From Gautieria morchelliformis (taxonomy: Eukaryota; Basidiomycota; Agaricomycetes; Gomphales; Gomphaceae), in NCBI GenBank assembly GCA_015179125.1, contig WHVA01000478.1:1-64000 (forward strand): a stretch of DNA of 64,000 nt. Direction: 5' to 3'. This document shows, piece by piece, positions 47,675-59,621 of this stretch (position 1 is its first letter; every line of letters begins with the position of its first letter). The position numbers and the translations under genes were made by a program. Below the pieces are notes generated by a model that searched no databases, was not told where the DNA came from, and saw nothing but the letters and a program-made list of their open reading frames with translations.

Positions 47675-47811
47675 CCTTTTTGAACTATCCTGCGGTTGAT
47701 TGCCACGCGACCAACCGATAGTGGATTCGAAGCAATCTTGAAAAAGATCGCTGCATCGACGACTAAACATCGTTGAGACCCTCCAGTAGACCCTCTACTG
47801 TCGGCTGCGAG

Positions 47812-50441
47812 CATGATGATTCCACCCAGTCGAAGATAGACACGAGTGACGAGCTTGAGGTCCACGCCCCAGGCGCAGCCCAGCGACACGACAGCTGATG
47901 CTACCCTGGACCAAGAGTCCAGGACGATAGAAGACAGAGACATTGTAGATCTCACCGCCCTCGTTCCCCCAGTAGAAGACGAGGAAAACCCCAACCATGT
48001 CTCATCGAGCATGGCCGAGGAAGAGACGACGCTGGGCAACGAGCCGGTGCCGCCCCCCCATTCCTCTCTGCCCAGAGACAAAGGAAAGGGCAGAGAGGTC
48101 TCGCCGTCATCAGACAGCAGAGCAACAACGTTGAGGCGGGCACAAAGCCACAACTCGAACTGACGCTCACGAAGTAGAGCGACGACTATCGTCCCTGAAG
48201 GAGGACGACGGCAAAAAAGACGAGCCCCAGACGATGGTCAGGACTCAGAATACTCGAGCTCAAGTCGCAAGAGCTCGAGGGCTCACGCCATCAACCACGA
48301 GACGGCAGAGGCCCTGAACAAACAGGTGCAGGCTGCGCTGCACCGAAGCACGCTGACGCGCCACAAGCACGATCAGCTGGCATCGCAGCTTGACAACACC
48401 ACCGCCGCCCTAATGGCAATCCGCAAGGAACTCCACCAGGTGGAGGAGATCAGGCTGCAAGACGCAGCCACACTGGAGGACGTCCAGAAAGCCCTCCGCC
48501 CACGCAGGGAACGCAACACAACTCATCCGAGCTCGCGACAGTCCGCAGCCAACGAACGCAGTCGCGACGTGGAAGACCCGCGCCGAAAGGAGCAGGACAA
48601 GCAGCGAATGCCGCCACCAGCCATCCCGGTCAAACAGGACGTAAGGTTTGGGAATGAACCTCATGAGCAACCGGCTGCCCCAATGGACAGCCGTAAAATG
48701 ATCCAACAGATCATTAGGGATCAGGTCGCCTCAGAGCCTGACTTTGAAACGATGACCGAGAGCTTAGAGCTCGAAGTCGCACACTGGCAGCATAAAGAAG
48801 CCGCAGCCGCATGCCGCCACACACGGGCACTCGAGCTACTAGCGAACAATGCTGAAGAGACAGTGGCCCACAGCCACACCGCTCAGCTGCCCGACGAGCA
48901 GCTCACACGAGCCGTACAGGATGCACGGCAGGCGCGTGCAGCCTACAACAGCAGGCTGCGGATCCGCAACGCGGGACTGACCGGGGACACCAGGCACAAA
49001 ACGCCCCTGGAACCGAGAGCACAAAATGCTCCCGATCCCGAGCCCGATCCGGGCGCAGGGCCCGGCCGCCCGCAAGGCATACAACAGCCTGCCCCGCGCG
49101 GAGTCACAGCCGCACGAATGATCCATGGCCCCAATGGAAGGCCAGGGAATCCCTGACCAGGCCGACATTGTACCAATGGAGACGTACAACGGGATCACAT
49201 GAATGATCCGCATGGCGTTAGCAGACGCCGCGGACACAGACGTGGAGAAGTCTGTGCTAGCGAAAGCTGGTGTGAAACTGGCTCACCCCGAGCCATATGC
49301 TGGGGGATCTGACCTCGAAGAGTTTGAAATCTTCGTGGCAGCCATCCTACGATGACTGAAAATGAATTGCCTCCTAGGGCCAACCAGCATAGACATGCAG
49401 GTCGGCTACGTGGGCACTCGCTTCACTGGCGAAGCCCAGGAGTGGTTCCTTCGAAACGTAGAACACTTCGATCGCCAGGTCTGCAGCTGGACGCTGGAAA
49501 CTGTGAGGCAGGGCCTTCAAAAAAGGTTCCTGCACACACTGGCGTACCATCACGCATCGAATAAGTTCGACGCGGTCATGCAGGGCATGAAAACCGTTCA
49601 GGAAATGCTGAATGAGCTCACGAAATACGCAGCACGTATGATACAGCCGCCAGACGATTACACGTTCCGGAGACGGTTCATGTCGGCACTGCGCAACGAA
49701 GTCCTCAAAAAGGGCTATAATGCCGAGAGCAGCTCAATAGAGCAACTCTTCGAGACGGCCCAGATGATCGAGGAGGCATCCCGATACAACATGGGGATGC
49801 ACCGCGCAGAAAGCGCAGCAGCAACGGCAAGCGCTGCCTGGCTCACAGGGAGCAAGCCGTTGACACAAATGGGCCTGACCAGGCCCAGCCTGTTCTCAAG
49901 AAGCAGAACAGGACAACGGCTACCGCCCTCACGCCCAGCACAAGCTGGATGCCCACCTGAAGCTAAACAGCCTCAAGTGTCAGGGTCGTCCCCATGACCT
50001 GCCCCACCAATGAAAACGTTGGGCCGGCCTAACGATCGGCCCAGCGGCAGCCAAAGCAACACCACATGCTTTGAATGCCGCCAACCTGGCCACAAGAAAG
50101 CAGAGTGCCCCCGGCTTAGGTCCGGTATAAGGACAGCAGCCGCGAGGCACGACGGTGAGGCTGAGGATCCGGAGATGGATCTTGGTCAAAATTCTCTTCA
50201 ACAGATTGATGAAGAGGGGGAGGGTGATCCCCAACCCAACGACACTCCGGACAATGGAGACGCGCCTGCTGAAGAGTGGGACCCCGAGCTGTCCCAATAC
50301 TATGAATGGGATGAAGAGGTGGAAGACACCACCTACAGGTCCAGCGCGATCAGATTCGCGCTGGAAGACGAAACCGCCATGAAGGTCATGGCGGCACGCA
50401 CATCGGTCACGCCAGACAAGGCAGCCAAGCCGGTGTATCAC
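47812..50441 (+). pseudogene. Gypsy-2 gag (broken by stops)
   Basis: From MMIPPSRR with an early stop, through VDLTALVPPVEDEENPNHVS, the coiled-coil part (48326-49156: ALNKQ..., LHQVEEIRLQDAATLEDV), the capsid-like part (49362-49997: EWFLRNVEHFDRQVCSW, HASNKFDAVMQGMKTVQE) and the CCHC knuckle CFECRQPGHKKAECP (about 50070), to an acidic tail. Compared with gypsy-1, several stops and frame changes are private to this copy. Confidence 0.85.
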
Positions 50442-51898
50442 TGTAGGGGAACAGCTGTTCAACCAGCCCTAGTCTTCTCTTTTTTGTCTTGACAACATGT
50501 AAAAACACAATTGAATAATTAACAGTATCTTTATGCTGTTAATACAACTGGGGAAAGGCTTTTCAAACATTCCTCTAGTTATCTCATATTTTTCCTTATT
50601 TTTCCAAAGTCTCCATGGCTCAAACTACCATTTTTCTGTCATTACAGAGTTGTGGATCCTCCAGCACCCACAACTCTGTTCCGGGCGCTCTATTTCAAAC
50701 TCCGCAGGTCACCTCGGCGGTGGCCGCATTTTCGGACTTATGGTCACCCAAGCACCCGCAAGTCTGGCAGGATGTCTCTCAGTATTTCCAGCTGAGTCCC
50801 AAACATGCAGCCATAGCAACTGTGCAGCCTGTTTGGCTTCACCAAACAATGGGGATCATGGTCAGTCATGACAACTAGGCTGTACCAGGCTATGCTCAGC
50901 TGTGCTAAGCAGTGCTCTTAGTAATTATGGCTACAGAGCCCTAATTGGCTCAGAACTGCTTACTCAGCTTCTGAGTGCCAAATACATGGTTATCCGGAGA
51001 TACAGCCTCAATGACTCAGCCAAGCTGTGCCATGACACATGACCCTTTTCAGTGAGTCATTCCTGACAAATCAAGCTCTGATTGGTAGGAAGCATGGTAG
51101 AGTCCCCTGGAAACAGCCAGTGTCTTCCAACCCTTTCTTCTATCTTCCACAAGCTTCTTCCCCCATTCCATTAATAGATAGAAGTTTCTACCTGCTTACT
51201 AAGCCCTTGTACATTACAATATAAAAGGAGGCCCTTTGCCTGCCATTTGAGCAATCAATCTACCCATCTTCTATCTTACACAGCTTGTGTGACTTGCACA
51301 TCTTACCTAAGTTCCTAACCCGAACTAGAATACTACTCTTGCTTAGAGTAACTATTCTTAGTTAAGCAGTTGCTTTACTGCTTAGCCACTTAGCCTAACA
51401 CGCTGGGTGAAACTCTACAGAGTGAGGTTGGCAATCAATTTTCTTGTCAATTAGCACTCCAATACCCGAGACGAGCTGTTCAGTTGATTTTCCTGTTCAG
51501 TGACTTTCACAAGTCAAGTCAAGTTGTGCGCGAAAGCCACTTCACAATACTCTCTTGTTATTGCAGTGCATTGACGTTGGTCAACCCAATCCACTTACAA
51601 ACTCTCCTGCGGAGCCTATTCCCTCTTTATTAAAAGGAATACTCTTGGACCCTGATAGTGTCCTTGAACCTACACACTCTTTTAGTTTATTGTTCAGTGC
51701 AGCTAAGAAACACATTGCCTTCCAGCTGTAATAATTTGGACTAGTTATTACACAGACTGCAACCAAGGTACAAATATTTAATTATTTCCGGAGTTGTGCT
51801 GCTGCATTGAACTGGTATTCTACTAGTCGTGTAAATGACATGTTCTGATAGACAGAGGCGTTAGCAATAACACCAAAGTCTTGAAGGGTTCCAAAACA
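50442..51898 (+). mobile_element. Solo LTR B3
   Basis: 1,457 bp, TGTAGGGGAACAG...GGTTCCAAAACA, flanked by ATCAC (50437-50441, 51899-51903). More diverged from B1 and B2 than these are from each other, so it represents an older or sister subfamily. It carries the same ACAATATAAAAGGAGG site near 51217. Confidence 0.9.
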
Positions 51899-51903
51899 AT
51901 CAC

Positions 51904-52407
51904 CACCGAAGTAAACGCAGGACGCGGCCAACACGCCTGCGCAGTGAGAACCGTACCCTATCGGGGTACTGGGAAATAAACGGCGTAAAAGCCCACTGCC
52001 TGCTAGATAGCGGCAGCGAAGGGGTACTGCTATCCCCCAAATTCACACGAGCTACAGGGATGAAGACATTCTCCCTGGAGCAGCCAATCACGCTGCAGCT
52101 AGCCTGCATAGGCAGCCGTTCCACGATCAACTATGGAACGAACACGACCATCAAATTTGGTCGTGAGACATACGACGAATATTTCGACATAGCGAACGTC
52201 GAATATTACGACGCTATCTTAGGGACACCGTTCCTAAGGAGATTCAGCATAACCCTGGACTTCTCGAGCCCAGGGATGATCCGCAAGGGGAACGAAGTGA
52301 TCCCCACGGGCAAGGTCTCATTCGACGACGACGGATCGACGAATGAGGACAAGGGGCCACGGGTGAGCAGGATCACCCAGGCGCCAAAGCCTAACCTGGC
52401 TCATTGA
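51904..52407 (+). pseudogene. Gypsy-2 aspartic protease region
   Basis: Reads CLLDSGSEGVLLS then SITLDFSSPGMIRKG, with the DSG catalytic triplet kept and the ILGTPFL strand present. It is continuous with gag once solo LTR B3 is removed. Confidence 0.85.
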
Positions 52408-52596
52408 AGCCAGGAGGGCGAGTCACGGGACAACTCGTCCTCGAACTCACCCTACAACCGTAGGGAGAGGCGCTCTCACCTAACGGTGAAAGCGATGGGA
52501 AAGAGGAAAGCGGGTCCATGCACCGTGGGACCTAATAGACGCCAACAGCGCCTAATGGCTACTAAGCCAACCACCACCATCATCCTCATGGATGAT

Positions 52597-53307
52597 GACC
52601 TTCCTCACCTCCGCGAGGAATGGATGGAATGAATCACTGACCTAGTCAGTGGAATTCCATTAGAACTCCCACCACTACAGGAGATCAACCATGAAATCAA
52701 CCTCATCGATCCCAACAAACACATGTGGTATCGACTACCGAAATGCCCCGAACACTTCCAAGAGGAACTGTCGGCTAAGATAGAACGATACACCACTGCA
52801 AAGTGGTGGATTCCGGCAGTCGCGCAGCAGGCAGTGCCCATGCTGTGTGTGCTGAAGAAGAACAGTACATTGCAAACCGTCTTCGATCTGCGCCAGCAGA
52901 ACGAGAACATGGTGAAGGACGTCACACCCTTCCCGGATCAGGATATCATTCGCAGCGACATGGCTCGCTGTCAGTATCAAACAAAACTTGATATGTCAGA
53001 AGCATACGAGCAGATATGGATCCATCTGGATCACGTAGCAAAGACAGCCTTTGCCACGATCCTTGGCACCTTCAGGAGCCAGGTGATACAGATGGGGGAC
53101 TGTAACGCCCCATCAACATTCCAACGGCTGATGACAGCCATTTTCCACGACTGCATATGTCGCTTCATCCATGTATACATGGATGACATCTTCATATTCT
53201 CTCTCTCAATACAAGAGCATGAAGAGCACCTCTACATTGTTTTTGACAGACTGAGGAAGAATCACCTTTTTCTGACAAAGAAAAAGGTGGACCTCTATTC
53301 CATCTGA
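52597..53307 (+). pseudogene. Gypsy-2 reverse transcriptase, N-terminal part
   Basis: Contains RLPKCPEHFQEELSAKIE, YQTKLDMSEAYEQIWI, GDCNAPSTFQRLM and the intact active site VYMDDIFIFS. It ends at TGA 53305-53307 where gypsy-1 has CGA (Arg), a C-to-T change at CpG. Confidence 0.88.
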
Positions 53308-56300
53308 ATGGAGTGTCTCGGCCATATCATCAATGGCCAAGGGGTACATGCCGATGAGGACAAGATGCAACGCATCCGCGAGTGGCGCAGGCCACGGACG
53401 TTCAATGACGTCCAGTGTTTCCTCGGGCTGGTACAGAATCTGGCACACTACATGCCAGATGTTGGGGCATATACCACCCCACTATCGGGCTGTGCACGTA
53501 ATAACCATCCATTCGAATGGACACCACTACTAGACAAATGCTGGCAAAGCATTAAGGCGTTGGCCTGTAAGGCCCCGATCCTGCGTCCAGTAGATGCAAG
53601 GTGCCCAGAGCCGATCTGCGTGATCACCGACGGATCAAAAGCCGGTGTCGGTGCAGTCTACGGCCAAGGTCCTGACTGGAAAACTTGTCGACCTGCCGGC
53701 TTCTTGTCAAAGAAGTTCAGCGTTGCTCAGCAACACTGCCGGACTCATGAGCACGAGACGATCGCAGTGCTCGAGGCTCTCATGAAATGGGAGGACAAAC
53801 TGCTGGGGCAAAGGTTCACCCTCGTCACAGACCACAAAGAGCTCGAGTACTTCAAGACCCAGAAGAGCCTATCTGACCGCCAGGTCAGATGGTGGGAGTT
53901 TCTCTCCCGGTTCAATTTCAACACCGTTCATGTTGACGGTGTAGAGAACAAGGTAGCGGACTGCCTGTTGCGCTACTATGAGAACGACACGAGTGATGAC
54001 AATCACCCGGACCACGTCTTCGTGAATGCGGATGCACGTTTAGACCCAGACGGTGAGTTATTGCCCACCAACCGGTATATCGAGCTGAGAACAGCGGCGA
54101 CAAGACGCTCTAAACACCTCGCTGAGAAGACAGAGGCGAGAGTAACAGAATCCGCCACATTAAACGAGGGCTCACCAGAGCCCAGGAACGTCGCCATGTC
54201 ACGCGACAACAACGACGATGACGTCAGAGTCATCGCCGCAGGAAATGACGGCGCACCCCTGCACTGGGTTGTTGAGCAAGGCGTAGACCTGTCTAAGGTC
54301 CTACAAGACGCATACCACAGGGACACCATGTTCACAAAGATCATGGCGCACCTGGACGCGCACCCGAGATTCAGGATCCGGGACGGGCTGATCTGGACTA
54401 AGAACCAGCTCAAAAGAGATGTCATTGCCATCCCCTGCTCTGTTCTTCAAGGGGGAAGGAAGCTGATCGAAATTATCATCGATTGGGCACGTCAGATAGT
54501 CGGCCACTACGGCCATCTGAAGACTTCGAACTACGTTCGAAGAGCATATTGCTGCCCAGGCATGAGCCCAGACATAGAAGCGCTCTGCACATCATGCGCG
54601 AGGTGTCAGATGATGAAAACTGGACCACAACAGCTCAAAGGCCTACTACACAGCCTACCCATTCCAGATAGGCCGTGGCAGTTGATTGGCATCGACTTCA
54701 TGGGGCCCCTGCCCAAATCCAACGACTGTGACTACCTAATGGTAGTCATCGACCGACTAACGTCGCTCGTACACCTTGTACCAACCACAACAAGCGTGGC
54801 AGCCAAGGGAGTAGCCTGGCTGTTTCTGAAGGAGGTCGTTCGACTCCATGGAGTTCCCGACTCCATCGTCTCGCACAGAGACTCGAAGTTACTTGGCGGG
54901 CCTGCCCTATTCCCCTTCATGGGACAACCCCCCTTGCAACACCCCTCTATACAGATTCCTGCCTCACCTGGCGGGCCTGAGCCTTGTTTATCCGCAGGAC
55001 AGCCTTACCCCTTCGTGGGTCGCCCTTCCCTGTACCAATCCTTCGCACAGCTTTCTGCCCTACTTGGCAGACCTGGACCTTCTCTCCCACTAAACTCTGA
55101 CTCATTTTCCACCACTCTTACCCATACCTGTTTTGTCCCTCCAAATAACAACCTTGTCAACTCTGTACCACCGGCATGCTTATTCACATCTATTAGCTCC
55201 CATTCCGATTCATCCTTCATCCTCCATGTACATCTTCCCGCTCTCTCTCACTCCGTCCCTACTCTCATTGACTCTGGTGCTACTTCCAATTTTATTGATA
55301 GCTCCTTTTCCTCTCGTCCCAGTTTCATATGTACATCGCTCCGTTCGCTGATTGCTCTCTCCCTTTTCAACAGGAAGCCAGCAACTGCTGGTTTCATTCA
55401 CGAATATCTAGATACTAGTCTCACTTTCAGCGACTCCTCTTCACAGGACATTTCGCTACTTGTCACAAAGTTACACCCTTCGGCCGCGATCGTTCTCAGG
55501 CTTCCATGGCTTCGCTCTGTGAAACCCACTATCGATTGGGGCTCCCTCTCAATCACCTTTCCTTCCGGCACCGATTCCATGCTCCCACATATGACGGTCG
55601 CTATGGCCTGTACGATGATTTCCCCACCGGCTATCTTCGACAGTATCCCCGAACTCCACACTGCGTCGATGACTTCACCACCGCCAGTTCCTGGTTCACA
55701 TTCATCCCTGCCATCCTTGTGTTACACCCCGAACACAGCGATTGGACCATCTTTCTATGTCCTGGTCCTTCCACTGGATGTCACTTCCTCACCCGCTCCT
55801 ATTCCGAATATTTCTGGTTACGAACAGACGTTCGACGTGGATGGCGAACCATTACATCCATTTTCAGTCACGAAAGAAAGCATAATAGAAACCGAACCTA
55901 TTCGACCAAAAACAGAGCCCATTATGAGTCATTCTTGCCCCTGTACACCATGTACAGAATCGCTGATCGATGACCACCTCCCATTCCATTCTTCGCCTCC
56001 TGATCCACCTCCAACAAAGAGGGCAACACCGCATATAAGCCTAATCAGTGTGTCCACCTTCGAGCTAATCGTGAAACTCAGCAAAGAAGAAACCTTCATG
56101 TTAAACATGCACCCTACCATCCCTGAACTGACTTCGCTTCACGCTGTAGGCAACGCACCAGCCCTGACTACACTCCTCCATGAAAGCCCCCTACCAAAGG
56201 ACGAGTTAGAGATGTTCAGGGCTGTGGTACCAGAGGAGTACCATGACTTCTTCGATATCTTCTCGCATGCTAAAGCCAAAGACTTGCCCCCACATCACCC

Positions 56301-56511
56301 TTATGACCACACCATCAAGCTCGAGAACGATGGCACACCACCTCACGGTCCCATATACCCACTCTCGAACAGTGAATTAGAAGCTCTCCACGAATATCTC
56401 AAAGATATGCTTGGCAAGGGATTTATCCTCTCCTCCCAATCACCTGGTGGCGCCCCTGTTGTGTTCGCGAAGAAGAAGGATGGCACACTGCGAATGTGTG
56501 TGGACTATTGA
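53308..56511 (+). pseudogene. Chimeric 1,067-codon ORF: gypsy-2 RNase H/integrase fused to gypsy-3 protease/RT
   Basis: Residues about 1-527 are gypsy-2: LGHIINGQGV, RNase H ICVITDGSKAGVGAVYG (Asp kept), TDHKELEYF, and integrase with HYGHLK, CTSCARCQ, IGIDFMGPLPKSNDCDYLMV and SIVSHRDSK (SDRD changed to SHRD). After 54888 the frame runs into unrelated Ty3 sequence: a Pro-rich gag tail, protease TLIDSGATSNFID, and the start of RT (LPPHHPYDHTIKL, PIYPLSNSELEAL, GAPVVFAKKKDGTLRMCVDY) up to TGA 56509-56511. No LTR lies at the join. It is probably a fusion by deletion or recombination between two elements, kept in frame by chance. Confidence 0.88.
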
Positions 56512-57610
56512 GGGTTGAATCGTATCACGTGAAAGAACAAGTACCCTATCCCACTGATTCTGAGCCTTATCGACCAACTCAAAAGCGCAAACGTCTATAC
56601 CAAATTCGACCTACGCGCCGGATTCAATAATGTCCGGATCGCCTCTGGCCAAGAGTGGAAGACAGTCTTCCAAACTCGATATGGGTCCTTCTAATATCTC
56701 GTCATGCCATTCGGGTTAACTAATGCTCCAGCAACATTCCAGCACTTCATGAATGATATCTTCCAAGACATGGCTGACGTCTTCATTGTAGTCTACCTCA
56801 ACGACATCCTTATTTTCTCCAAGAACAGGAAGGATCACTTGGAACATGTCCGAATGGTCCTCGCCTGTCTTCGGAAGCACAACCTCTTCATAAAGCCCGA
56901 GAAGTGCCTCTTCCATTCGAACTGGGTCGAGTTTCTCAGATTCATCATCTCCCCTGCTGGGGTCTCCATGGACGTCGAAAAGACAGCTGCAATCACAAAG
57001 TGGCCTGTACCGATGAACATTCGCAAAGTCCAATCGTTCCTGGGCTTTGCCAACTTCTACAGAAGATTCATTATTTCATTCTCAGACATTGTCCTGCCAC
57101 TCACTCGCTTGACCAGAAAGGATACTCCGTTTGCCTGGGAAGCGAAGCAGCAGGAGGCTTTCGAAGCACTCAAAGCCGCATTCTCGAAGGCCCCAGTCCT
57201 CATCCACTTTGACCCGAGTAACCCCATCGTCATTGAAACAGACGCCTCCGGAGGACTACACCATCGCCGCCATCATCTCCCAGATCACCCCCTCCGATGG
57301 TGATATCCACCCGATCGCCTTCTATTTGCAAGGAATGGCACCTGCCGAGATGAACTATGAGATCTATGGCAAGGAGCTGCTCGCCATCTTTTGTGCCTTC
57401 AAGCAATGGCGAAACTACCTTGAAGGGGCATCCCACGTCATCCTCGTCCTCTCCGACCACAAGAACCTTGAGTACTTCACGACTACAAAACAGCTGACCT
57501 GACGACAGGTCCGTTGGTCCAAACACCTGTCAGGGTTCAACTACATCATTCGCTACCGAGCTGGGTGACTTGGCACAAAGCCCGATGCACTGACCCATCG
57601 GGGCAACGTG
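56512..57610 (+). pseudogene. Gypsy-3 RT and RNase H
   Basis: RT goes on after a stop: [42 protein letters not shown], then the active site VYLNDILIFS, where the first Asp of YLDD is Asn (codon 56800-56802). Next are GVSMDVEKTAAI and FLGFANFYRRFI, and RNase H starts IETDASG before a one-base frame change (about 57250). It continues [12 protein letters not shown] and [10 protein letters not shown]. Stops at 56694-56696, 57500-57502 and 57567-57569 break it further. Confidence 0.88.
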
Positions 57611-58962
57611 TACCCTGAAGGGGGGGATGGTGCTTATGCATTGGCAAATTCCCACAACTTCCAGTCGATGTTTAAGACAGGGCAACTCATTCGCGCCATC
57701 ATCCTTGACTCTGCATCACTGTTGACATCCATCCAACAGGGCCAGTTGACCGATCCCTTGTCCTCAGCCCACATCACCCATCTTCAGTCTCAGTCAATGG
57801 CAGTCCCCCTTCCGAACACGAAGCCAGACCCCTGGTCACTTGGAGAGGATGACAAAATGCTGTTATACAAACAGCGAACATATGTCCCCGATCATAATGA
57901 TATTCACTTGGACATCCTTCGCTCGCTGCATGATCATCAGTTAGCAGGCCACCCAGGGATCAGCAAAATGATGAAGAACATTCGGAGACAGTATCATTGG
58001 CCGAACATGTCCACCTTCATCACCAACTACATTGGCTCCTGTTCCAAGTGTCGTCACGCCAAATCCATTCATCACAAGCCCTTCGGTCCTCTTCACCTTC
58101 TGCCTATCAGCCAACGACCTTGGGATTCGATCTCCATGGACTTCATGGAGGGACTCCCCCCCGTCGGGTGGACACGATATGATCCTCATCATTGTTGACA
58201 GGCTACGAAGATGGCCCTGTTCATTCCAACATTCTCAGACATCGATTCAGGGACCTCGCCATGCTCTTCCTCCGCCACGTATTCGCTAAACACGGTAGCC
58301 CCAGCGACATCATCTCCGATCGAGGGAAGCACTTCACATCTCAATTCTGGACCTCTTTCTGCGAAATCCTCGGCATCAAAGGAAATCTTTCTACAGCCTA
58401 CCACCCCCAAACCAATGGACAGACCGAACAAGTAAACCAGATCCTCGAGCAGTACCTCCGAGTCTACATCAACTACCAGCAGGATGATTGGGTCGACCTC
58501 TTGCCTCTCGCCAAATTCGTCTACAACAACACAGCCCATTCGGTGACCCAGGTCACACCCTTCTTCACCAACAAGGGTTTCCATCCCAAGCTCGAAGTAT
58601 CTATCACTTCGGTCACTTCCGAAGACACTTATCACCAGTCGGCAGATCTCAAGGACCTTCACCAATACCTTCGAGATCAAATCAAGAAATCAATTACCCA
58701 GTACACTTCGGCCACAACCAGTCACCGCATTCCGATCCCTGAGTTTCAGGTCGGCAACAGAGTATGGCTCGACTCACGACATATTCACACAAAACGGCCT
58801 TTGAAGAAACTCGACCACCGAAGACTTGGCCCATATGCTATCATGGCTAAAATATCTTCTCATGCATTTCGCTTAGGCTTACCTTTGGACCTTCGCCAGA
58901 TCCACCCTGTGTTTCATGTATCCCTTCTCGAATCCGCCACAACATCTACTCTCACAGGTTGA
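57608..58962 (+). pseudogene. Gypsy-3 integrase
   Basis: Zinc-binding segment HDHQLAGHPGISKMMKNI with CSKCRHAK, core SISMDFMEGLPP, a stop and frame change near 58197, then FAKHGSPSDIISDRGKHFTS and STAYHPQTNGQTEQVNQIL (the D, D, E set), and the C-terminal KLDHRRLGPYAIMAKIS with IHPVFHVSLLE. Without the breaks it would be a normal Ty3 integrase. Confidence 0.88.
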
Positions 58963-59190
58963 TATGCAGACCCCCCACCACCTATCGAAATCGACTCCGC
59001 TGACGAGTACAAGATCACGAAAATACTCAACAGTCGCATTCGCCGAAGACGATTGGAGTACTTAGTAGAATGGAAGGGATATGAACACACCCCTGAGGCT
59101 ACGTCTTGGGAACCCTCTTCGAATGTGACTAATTCGGCTCGCAGACTCGCTGAATTCCATGCGAAGTACCCCAAAAAAAACAAAGCTTAG
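58963..59190 (+). pseudogene. Gypsy-3 chromodomain
   Basis: After a TGA at 58962-58964 the frame reads EIDSADEYKITKILNSR, RRRLEYLVEWKGYEHTPEATSW and EPSSNVTNSARRLAEFH, a clear chromodomain, and ends at TAG 59188-59190. Confidence 0.88.
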
Positions 59191-59621
59191 GACCTTATAA
59201 GAATCCAAGAAAACATGCCTCTGTTCATATTGTATCTAGGCACTCAACTTCATTCATAAATCTCCTGCGACTGCCTTAACCCCCTTGTCCACAACGACCC
59301 CTCCTAATTCATTCGCCCTGCCGATGCATGCCTCGTCGGACACCCGGACCCCTTCCCCACTCTCCCCTTCATTGCTCACGAGAGTGTTCCAGACTTGCGA
59401 ACCGTACTTAGCCATCACCTCAAGCATACCCTTCACTCTCAGTTGCTTCTTACTTTGCCCATCGGGCGCAAAGCAGATGCGCAGTCGCCTCATTCACTTA
59501 ATAGGCCCTGCAGCCTCCAGCAATCCTCCTGCACTTACGGCCAACTGCGTAACAGGCGGGATAACTTCGCTGAACCCAGCAAATCAGGTTAGCATCGTCA
59601 TCGCATAGGGCAATTCGAGGA
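59191..59621. other. Gypsy-3 region between pol and antisense ORF
   Basis: No supported product; plus-strand ORFs are short and lack motifs. Part of the long 3' non-pol region of gypsy-3. Confidence 0.45.

Larger units (their letters stand above)
47460..54888 (+). mobile_element. Gypsy-2: 3'-truncated relative of gypsy-1
   Basis: The 5' LTR (47460-47674) is about 85 percent like the gypsy-1 LTR, with the same leader bases after it. gag, protease, RT, RNase H and the integrase front follow in plus orientation, interrupted by solo LTR B3. The element stops at about 54888 inside the integrase core, directly after SIVSHRDSK, where gypsy-3 sequence begins. No 3' LTR, chromodomain or third ORF remains. 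Confidence 0.88.

Noticed and set aside
54889-54960. Clean insertion of gypsy-3 into gypsy-2
   Set aside because: No LTR and no target duplication at the join; a deletion or recombination fits better.
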